Positions 58,542 to 64,000 of a DNA stretch of 64,000 nucleotides are shown piece after piece. The position numbers and the translations under genes were made by a program. The first letter of the stretch is position 1. Each line of letters starts with the position of its first letter. Source of the stretch: C7867-006 sp964453075 (GTDB taxonomy: Bacteria > Patescibacteriota > Minisyncoccia > Phycocordibacterales > DATDWN01); assembly GCA_964453075.1 (NCBI GenBank), contig CAYVNM010000002.1:1-64000 (forward strand), given 5' to 3'. The notes beneath the pieces were generated by a model, which ran no database searches, had not been told where the DNA came from, and worked only from the letters and a program-made list of their open reading frames with translations.

Positions 58542-58768
58542 CTAAGAAAAGAAAGATCGACGGACGAGACCTGCTCCTCCACAACGACTTCCACGAGATT
58601 GAAGTTTGAACACTCTTCTGGATTCGGGAGACTATCGATGTGGCGCCGAACTACCGCCTCCATCAATCTTTCTGAGTTAGCCTTGAACTCAAACTTCCCC
58701 ACGACAAACTTCAGTGGAGAAAGAGAGTGAGCAGTCCTAACCCAAGTAAGTCTGTACTTATGAACCAT
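58520..58768 (-). CDS. GC-rich cassette gene of unknown function
   Basis: 82 residues from ATG 58768 with SD GGAGGTG. It begins with M-V-H-K-Y-R-L-T-W-V-R-T-A and has alternating hydrophobic strands (F-V-V-G-K-F-E-F, V-E-V-V-V-E-E-Q-V). Not recognised. Its own terminator separates it from the zinc-ribbon gene. Confidence 0.65.
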   Translation of the reverse strand: MVHKYRLTWVRTAHSLSPLKFVVGKFEFKANSERLMEAVVRRHIDSLPNPEECSNFNLVEVVVEEQVSSVDLSFLRTASPKR

Positions 58769-58820
58769 ATAACACCTCCAGATGGAACTCTACCAAAAAC
58801 TTATTCTTATAACAACAATA

Positions 58821-59726
58821 TTATTTACACCCACTCGTTGGCTCTCTCACTTTTTTATTTTTCAATATAAATTCTTTTCCATCTGATTCAAAATTTATTT
58901 GACCTATATTACATGTAACGAGAGTTTTTAATTTTTGTTTATCCAATATTTCTAGAACCTCTTTGTTTGGGTGACCATACATATTATTTGTCCCGGCTGA
59001 TATGACCACCCACTCTGGAGAAACGGCTTTTACATATTCGTCACTTGAAGATGTTTTGGAACCATGATGTCCCGCCTTTAGAATAGAACTTGTTAGTTTC
59101 TCCGCGCCCAAACCTAAAAGATAGTGCTCTATATTAGACGTGGAATCCCCTTGGAGCAAAACACTCGTCTCGCCATAAACAAGTTTCATTACTATGGAAC
59201 CATCATTTGGAGAAAGCCCCGAGACATCACGGTCCGGAAAAAATATTTCCAAATACACTCCCCCACCCAAGTCTATTATCTGACCGCGTCTCGCTATTAT
59301 TTTTGGAATCTTTTTATCCTTAATTTCGTTTTCCAAAACTCCATATACACTATTTTTATTCGTTGTTCCCGGTTCAAGCACCACATCAGTTTTAAATCTT
59401 TTTAAAAGACCGATGAATCCTTCATAGTGATCTTTGTCTGGGTTTGTAACCACAAGCATATCTATATGCTTGTCGTACCAAGGTAAAACTTTAGAAATTT
59501 CTTTCATCAAATTGTTGTTTGGACCTCCGTCTACCAAAACCTGCATACCAGTTGGCGACTCTATAAAAATAGAGTCTCCCTGACCTATATCAAGAAAACT
59601 CACGGTCAAAATACCGTCACGATCTTCACGAATTACTACAAACCACAATGTTAAACTAACTAAAAGGAGGATTCCGAGCACATACCACCTCAAATGGGCA
59701 CGAATATGAGATAGAATCCTTAACAT
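58821..59726 (-). CDS. ComEC/Rec2-type metallo-beta-lactamase, standalone
   Basis: 301 residues from ATG 59726. An N-terminal membrane anchor, D-I-G-Q-G-D-S-I-F-I, V-D-G-G-P, T-N-P-D-K-D-H and H-H-G-S-K are the motifs of the ComEC C-terminal domain. It may trim the non-transported DNA strand outside the membrane (inference). TATAAT lies 7 bases before the ATG. ComEC itself (60565-62037) lacks this domain. Confidence 0.88.
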   Translation of the reverse strand: MLRILSHIRAHLRWYVLGILLLVSLTLWFVVIREDRDGILTVSFLDIGQGDSIFIESPTGMQVLVDGGPNNNLMKEISKVLPWYDKHIDMLVVTNPDKDHYEGFIGLLKRFKTDVVLEPGTTNKNSVYGVLENEIKDKKIPKIIARRGQIIDLGGGVYLEIFFPDRDVSGLSPNDGSIVMKLVYGETSVLLQGDSTSNIEHYLLGLGAEKLTSSILKAGHHGSKTSSSDEYVKAVSPEWVVISAGTNNMYGHPNKEVLEILDKQKLKTLVTCNIGQINFESDGKEFILKNKKVREPTSGCK

Positions 59727-59769
59727 ATGATATATTATACACACAAATTAAGAGCCAAAATATAAAAAC

Positions 59770-60363
59770 ATGAAACCATTTGAAGAGAAAAAATTTAATA
59801 TTGGTGAACTAAAAGGAATATCGGCCAAAACAATTGAGGAGCATTTGAAGCTTTATTCTGGATATGTAAAAAACTTAAACAACATCTTTACACAAATCGG
59901 CGAACTAATGTCTGACCCAACTAAAAACGCATTTCTTATAGGAGAACTACATCGACGCACTGGCTTTGAATTCAATGGTATGAGAAATCATGAAGTTTAC
60001 TTTGATTTACTTGAGGGAGGTTCTCACCCACTTCCAGAAAATTCTAAATTTAAAAAACAAATGGAAACCCAGGCGCCGTCTGTTGAAGCGGCGATGGGAG
60101 GATTTAAAACTCTTGCAATGACTCGTGGTATCGGCTGGGCAATACTTTACTGGGACAAAGAGTCAGGACAACTCATTGCAACATGGGTTGATGAACAACA
60201 CCTAGGACAACTTCAAGGATGCACACCAATCATCGCTCTAGACATGTGGGAACACTCATACGTTGCCGACTACCAACCAAGTGGAAAGAAACAATACGTA
60301 GAAGACTTCTTCAGCAATTTAAACTGGTCAAAAGTGGAGAAAAACTTTTTAAGTGCTATTTAA
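59770..60363 (+). CDS. sodB: Fe/Mn superoxide dismutase
   Basis: 197 residues. Metal ligands are His25 (T-I-E-E-H), His74 (R-N-H-E-V-Y-F), Asp158 and His162 (D-M-W-E-H-S-Y). The second-sphere His pair after the first ligand is replaced by L-Y. It converts superoxide to peroxide and oxygen, suggesting contact with oxygen. Divergent from the MBL gene by 43 bases. Confidence 0.94.
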   Translation: MKPFEEKKFNIGELKGISAKTIEEHLKLYSGYVKNLNNIFTQIGELMSDPTKNAFLIGELHRRTGFEFNGMRNHEVYFDLLEGGSHPLPENSKFKKQMETQAPSVEAAMGGFKTLAMTRGIGWAILYWDKESGQLIATWVDEQHLGQLQGCTPIIALDMWEHSYVADYQPSGKKQYVEDFFSNLNWSKVEKNFLSAI

Positions 60364-60365
60364 TA

Positions 60366-60581
60366 CTAGTTAGATTTTCTCCTAAAAAATAAATACAAAA
60401 TCAAAACAACAATCAATATTATGGGTAAAATAATACCCGAAAGCTCCTTATCAAAAAGATAATTTAACAGGCCAGCTCCATTCCCTCCAAAACTCCCTCC
60501 CAAAAACCTCAAAATCCAATCTATTAGTAAAACAAGTACAATAAATATTACGAATAAAATTATTTTAGTTTTTTTGGTCAT
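60366..60581 (-). CDS. Small two-helix membrane protein
   Basis: 71 residues with two membrane helices and a K-K-T-K N-terminus. It overlaps the comEC end by 17 bases and is probably translated with it. Not recognised. Confidence 0.55.
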   Translation of the reverse strand: MTKKTKIILFVIFIVLVLLIDWILRFLGGSFGGNGAGLLNYLFDKELSGIILPIILIVVLILYLFFRRKSN

Positions 60582-62037
60582 GTAAATATTTTAACATGAA
60601 AATAATAGCTAAATAAACCATAATTAAAACCCCAAAAGAAAATGCTGGTAGATTTAGTGCACCAAACGGAATACTTGCTCCGATGTGAACTATTGTGAGC
60701 TGATACCACAAAAGAATGTAGGTAAAAAATGCCGGAATAAAAGAAAGATAAATAGAGAATAGTCCCAAAACACCCGTTATAAATCCCAAAGACATTGTGA
60801 GTGGTATGGTACCCAAAATCAAAACGTTTACAGGTAGAGAAACCAGAGAAAGTACGCCCATATTGTAAATAAGGTATGGCAAAACTGTAATCTGGGTAGC
60901 TATGGTAGAAGAAACTATTTCTTGTAAGCCAAACCTTTCTGTTATCCAAGATAAATACGGGGTTATTTGGGGAGTAACAAAAATCAATCCAATAGTGGCC
61001 AAGACAGAAAGTTGGAAAGAAGGATCAAAAGCAAGCAAAAGCGGATTCGGAGCGAGCATCAAGACAATAGTAAAACCAAAGACTCTGCTGGCTTTGTAAT
61101 CCCTATTAAATTTTTTGGCAAACAAGGCAACCAAAACCATGATGGCTGCCCTCCAGGCACTAGCCCCTCCCCCAGAAAGAATAGTAAACAAAATTATACT
61201 AACAGCTCCAAAACCAAAGGACATATTCTTTGGTAAAAATTTAAAAATCGCCATTATACTACTAGCCACAATAGCAATGTTGTAACCAGACAAAACAACA
61301 ATATGAGAGACTCCTGTTTTTTGAAATTCTGTAAGTAGTTCTTTACCCAAACTTTGTTTCGTACCAAGGAGAAGCCCCGCAAGCAGACTAGACTCCGGCT
61401 CTGATAGTGCGTCATGGATAGAATCGGTGAATTTTCTTTTTGTTTTGAAAAGAAGTGTTTTAACAAAACTTCCGTGACCACTTGATACAAACTCCACATT
61501 TGTAAAGCGACTTGTATACCACACACCTCGCACACGAAGATACCCCTTATAGTCAAAAACTCTTCCATTGGTTTCAAATTCCCCTGGCTCCTCTAGCACA
61601 ACTTTCGCCCTGACCTTATCTCCGTAAGAAAACTCTGGATATATTGGAACTGTTACTAATATTTTTTCTCGAACAGAAACAGTTGTCGTACCGTTCACTA
61701 CACTTCTTACCCCGATAGTTAATTTGGTATTAGTTTCTCTAACATCTGGTTCACCGACAATTATTCCTTCTATATTTATTTGCTTTCCAACGTATTTATC
61801 TAACTGAGAATCGGTATACAAATCAGAAACCATAATTCTTCCAACACCACACAAAACTCCAAGCACAATAAATAAAATTATATTTAAAACCTTGCGACTA
61901 TTTTCATCTACAAAATACCTGTATATAAAAAACAGTAGAACCAAACAAATCAAAGCAACAAAAAATCCGACGTTAATCGGAAAAATTGAACCCAGTGTTA
62001 TGCCCCCTATGAATCCTAAGACCAGGGAGATCACCAT
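60565..62037 (-). CDS. comEC: ComEC-type DNA uptake channel (competence domain only)
   Basis: 490 residues, polytopic. DUF4131-like N-terminus, OB-type part, then S-L-L-A-G-L-L-L-G-T-K and V-L-S-G-Y-N-I-A-I-V of the competence domain, with membrane helices to the end. It carries single-stranded DNA inward. The C-terminal metallo-beta-lactamase domain is a separate gene at 58821. It starts 1 base after the rnhA stop. Confidence 0.92.
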   Translation of the reverse strand: MVISLVLGFIGGITLGSIFPINVGFFVALICLVLLFFIYRYFVDENSRKVLNIILFIVLGVLCGVGRIMVSDLYTDSQLDKYVGKQINIEGIIVGEPDVRETNTKLTIGVRSVVNGTTTVSVREKILVTVPIYPEFSYGDKVRAKVVLEEPGEFETNGRVFDYKGYLRVRGVWYTSRFTNVEFVSSGHGSFVKTLLFKTKRKFTDSIHDALSEPESSLLAGLLLGTKQSLGKELLTEFQKTGVSHIVVLSGYNIAIVASSIMAIFKFLPKNMSFGFGAVSIILFTILSGGGASAWRAAIMVLVALFAKKFNRDYKASRVFGFTIVLMLAPNPLLLAFDPSFQLSVLATIGLIFVTPQITPYLSWITERFGLQEIVSSTIATQITVLPYLIYNMGVLSLVSLPVNVLILGTIPLTMSLGFITGVLGLFSIYLSFIPAFFTYILLWYQLTIVHIGASIPFGALNLPAFSFGVLIMVYLAIIFMLKYLHDQKN

Positions 62038-62038
62038 A

Positions 62039-62713
62039 TTATTCCGTAAATTCTTTTATTATTTCTTCCTCATCAGCAGGAGAAGTAGATTTTTTATAAC
62101 GGGCCCCAGAAACCCCATTTACCCGTGCTTTGCAGTCATCCCAAGTTTTATGAACTTTTATCTCCCCATCTACCATACTTATATAAGAATAGGCTTTGCT
62201 TTTACTTTTTGTCTTACTCTTTGAATCTTTTGATTGTTTAATAGAAACATCAATTCCGTATCTTTCTTTAGATCCGTTATACAAAACAACAGGTGCCCTG
62301 TCAGCAAAAGAAGTAGCGATTACGTCACACCTTTCGTTCCCTGCCGTGCCAGAATGCCCTTTTATTAATTTCCAATCAATTATTTTGTGAGAAGTTAATT
62401 CAATTAATCTCTCCCACAAATCCTTATTTAAAACATCCTCCTTTTGTGATGTTTTCCATTTGTTTTTCTTCCAACCTTTGACCCAACGGGTTGCACCATT
62501 CAGAACATAAGCTGAATCAGTATATATGGTCATCTCCCTCTCAGACAAAACCGACTCCAAGGCAGATATAACAGCTGTGAGTTCCATGCGGTTGTTTGTC
62601 GTATGATCTTCTCTACCACCAAGTTCCATGGCTGAATCGTCAGTAATAACAATAGCACCCCATCCGCCAGGACCAGGATTGCCTCTCGCGCTACCATCTG
62701 TAAAAATAATCAT
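62039..62713 (-). CDS. rnhA: RNase H type I with C-terminal viroplasmin-like domain
   Basis: 224 residues. Catalytic residues Asp6 (F-T-D-G-S), Glu44 (R-M-E-L), Asp66 (Y-T-D-S) and Asp130 (C-D-V) are in place. A Ser/Lys linker (160-173) joins a ~45-residue domain with W-D-D-C-K-A-R-V-N-G-V-S-G-A-R-Y-K, like the nucleic-acid-binding caulimovirus VI domain of eukaryotic RNase H1, there at the N-terminus. TATAAT lies 6 bases before the ATG. Confidence 0.92.
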   Translation of the reverse strand: MIIFTDGSARGNPGPGGWGAIVITDDSAMELGGREDHTTNNRMELTAVISALESVLSEREMTIYTDSAYVLNGATRWVKGWKKNKWKTSQKEDVLNKDLWERLIELTSHKIIDWKLIKGHSGTAGNERCDVIATSFADRAPVVLYNGSKERYGIDVSIKQSKDSKSKTKSKSKAYSYISMVDGEIKVHKTWDDCKARVNGVSGARYKKSTSPADEEEIIKEFTE

Positions 62714-62719
62714 TCATTG

Positions 62720-62725
62720 ATTATA
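62720..62725 (-). promoter_or_regulatory. rnhA -10 box, leaderless
   Basis: TATAAT exactly 6 bases before ATG 62713. Confidence 0.65.
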
Positions 62726-62744
62726 CCAAATAACTTTTTATATA

Positions 62745-63046
62745 CGAAAAACGGCGCCCTCTTTCGAGAACGCCGTGGAAGTATGGGGGTTGGTTTACGG
62801 CTGTATCCCCCGGGGTCGCCAGCCCTTAGCCTACGTGTGCGCCGGGTCTTCCAGCCCAACGACTGAATCTACCACGGTGGCATTATATTTTAACTCTTAG
62901 AAAGATCTTTGAATCCGGACATTTCGCTTATAAGCTGGCTGTTCCGGCAGGCCAAGGAGACTTGAGCCCTGATTCTCCCAACAGGTCATATTTCTGGCCT
63001 TATTTCTGCGACACCCCTTTCGGTTTGTCTTTCGGTTTATTTATCT
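62745..63046 (-). ncRNA. Unidentified ~300-base structured RNA
   Basis: Starts at a near-consensus promoter and ends in ACGGCG/CGCCGT plus TTTTT (62745-62776). Internal pairings include CCGGA/TCCGG with an inner GCTT/AAGC, GGAG/CTCC, GGGGG/CCCCC and CCGTGG/CCACGG. It is much more GC-rich than its neighbours. A 30-codon frame (62897-62989) without a good SD lies inside. A further TATAAT at 62882-62887 could start a ~140-base 3' part. Not RNase P, tmRNA or SRP RNA by visible motifs. Confidence 0.5.
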
Positions 63047-63052
63047 TGTATA

Positions 63053-63081
63053 AGTATATCACAGTACTATATTTCTGTCAA
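63053..63081 (-). promoter_or_regulatory. Strong promoter behind recJ
   Basis: -10 TATACT (63053-63058) and -35 TTGACA (63076-63081), 17-base spacer, directly behind the recJ stop. Confidence 0.85.
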
Positions 63082-63085
63082 GCGA

Positions 63086-64000
63086 TTAAAATATGTCCAC
63101 TATTCGGAGGCGGAGTTCTGGGAAATTACGAAATTGTGACTTTTCGAGAGTAGCAACTAAATTTATACTGTCCCCCACACCGAGAGGCACCATAAATTTG
63201 TCTGGTGTTGAAAAAAAAGCGATAGCTGTGACATCAGATCCTTTTGAGTTTCGGAATTTTAATTCCAAATGATTTTGTTCTTTGCCAAAAAGTTTTACGT
63301 TACTTATTTTTATATTTTCAAAAAGAAAAAGTGGTTTTGGATTATCTAAACCAAAAGGAGCAAATTTCTCTATTAGTCTATATGTATCCCAACTGACTTC
63401 ATCCAAGGATAACTTTTTATCTACCAGGATATCTTCTATTAATTTATTCTCCTTCACCATTTCTAAAAAAGCTTCGTTCAACCTGTCCTCAAGTGTATGA
63501 ATGTTTTCCTGCATAACAGAAAATCCACCTGCACCTTTGTGTCCACCATAGTCCACAAAAACATCTTTGACCTTTTCCATGAGACAAACAACATCTGTGT
63601 CTCCACCGGCGCGACACGAACCTTTTATGATTGTACTTCCATTACTCCCTTCCCTTCCCCAGAAAAAAACTGGACGATTGTGCTCATCAGAGAAACTGTT
63701 TGCAACGAGTCCTAAGAGACTAGGCTTCCATTCTGGATTTCCAAAAACTAAAACATTTTTCATTGTATCTCCTCTTTCTTCAATTCTTTTTTTTATCTCT
63801 TTGACCATACTTCCCACCAAACCTTTTCTCTCATCATTTTTATTATTCAAATGCTCAGCCAAAACTCCGGCTGACACTTCATCCGTAGTAGACATCAGAG
63901 AAAACGCGTCATGAGGAATACCCATTCTAGATGCTGCATTGATACGAGGGGTGATCATGAAAGCAATGTCATCCTCTGTTGCTGTTTGTTGGTTTATTTT
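63086..64000 (-). CDS. recJ: RecJ single-strand exonuclease, C-terminal part (cut by window)
   Basis: The frame is open to the window edge (305 codons), with P-R-I-N-A-A-S-R (DHHA1 start), a G-G-H-K-G-A-G-G-F motif and the C-terminal OB region. The DHH domain lies outside. RecJ degrades 5' single-stranded DNA in repair and recombination; also relevant to imported DNA. The Met at 63958 is internal, not the start. Confidence 0.9.
   Translation of the reverse strand, partial: KINQQTATEDDIAFMITPRINAASRMGIPHDAFSLMSTTDEVSAGVLAEHLNNKNDERKGLVGSMVKEIKKRIEERGDTMKNVLVFGNPEWKPSLLGLVANSFSDEHNRPVFFWGREGSNGSTIIKGSCRAGGDTDVVCLMEKVKDVFVDYGGHKGAGGFSVMQENIHTLEDRLNEAFLEMVKENKLIEDILVDKKLSLDEVSWDTYRLIEKFAPFGLDNPKPLFLFENIKISNVKLFGKEQNHLELKFRNSKGSDVTAIAFFSTPDKFMVPLGVGDSINLVATLEKSQFRNFPELRLRIVDIF

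Noticed and set aside
62897..62989. 30-codon frame inside the unknown RNA
   Set aside because: SD is weak and the region is full of stems; kept only as an alternative reading of the RNA.
62745..63046. RNase P, SRP or tmRNA identity for the unknown RNA
   Set aside because: CGAAATGTCCGG faintly recalls RNase P region I, but the other conserved regions are missing; the SRP GGAAGCAG motif is absent; tmRNA is already at 26520.
1..64000. CRISPR array, transposase, integrase or restriction system
   Set aside because: No regularly spaced repeats and no such gene; the HNH protein alone does not make a defence system.

Overview
The window looks like part of a Patescibacteria (Candidate Phyla Radiation, Parcubacteria-like) chromosome. 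Support comes from the AT-rich genes with the standard code (TGA is used as a stop), the ribosomal-protein operon with no gene for uL30 between rpsE and rplO, a compact type IV pilus plus ComEC/ComF set, GatCA, many very small CPR-style membrane proteins, and ribosomal proteins with low-complexity Lys/Ala tails. No rRNA, CRISPR array, insertion sequence or complete prophage is visible.

Layout. 1-5.9 kb (minus): tRNA-Asp, tRNA-Met and initiator tRNA, an HNH protein, an SH3-repeat membrane protein, gatA, gatC, ligA. 5.9-18.7 kb (minus): a type IV pilus locus, pilM-N-O, a small membrane protein, pilB, a response regulator, pilT, pilC, four tandem pilins, pilD and four minor-pilin-like proteins. 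18.7-23 kb (plus): comF, two tRNA-Ser (GCT and a rare ACT), mscL, recG. 23-27.8 kb: tRNA-Ile(TAT), ftsH, smpB and tmRNA, with two copies of an unknown structured RNA. 28-33 kb: infC-rpmI-rplT, a beta-CASP nuclease and a 6S-like RNA. 33-57 kb (minus): rpsL-rpsG, fusA, tuf, then the S10/spc ribosomal genes to secY-adk-map-ndk. 57-64 kb: site-2 protease, rpmB, a ComEC-type metallo-beta-lactamase, sodB, comEC, rnhA, an unknown ~300-nt RNA and the 3' part of recJ.

Two gene-expression styles are mixed. Most AT-rich housekeeping genes that begin a transcript have a TATAAT-like box only 6-9 bases before the start codon, so their mRNAs should be leaderless or nearly so. Scattered between them are about eleven small, GC-richer single genes, nearly all unknown, each with a strong Shine-Dalgarno sequence; most also have a consensus-like promoter and their own terminator. 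Five of them split the str/S10/spc ribosomal superoperon. Behind four of these the ribosomal genes restart from promoters sharing the -10 box TAGTAT.

Two candidate structured-nucleic-acid families stand out. One (R, two copies, 86 percent identical over 74 bases, with compensatory base changes) follows tRNA-Ile and tmRNA. The other (E, three copies) directly follows the stop codons of tuf, rpsG and rplN; it has gene-specific outer arms and a constant GAG/TGA internal loop inside covarying stems. The pilus, ComEC, the separate metallo-beta-lactamase, ComF and RecJ together suggest DNA uptake by natural transformation (inference).
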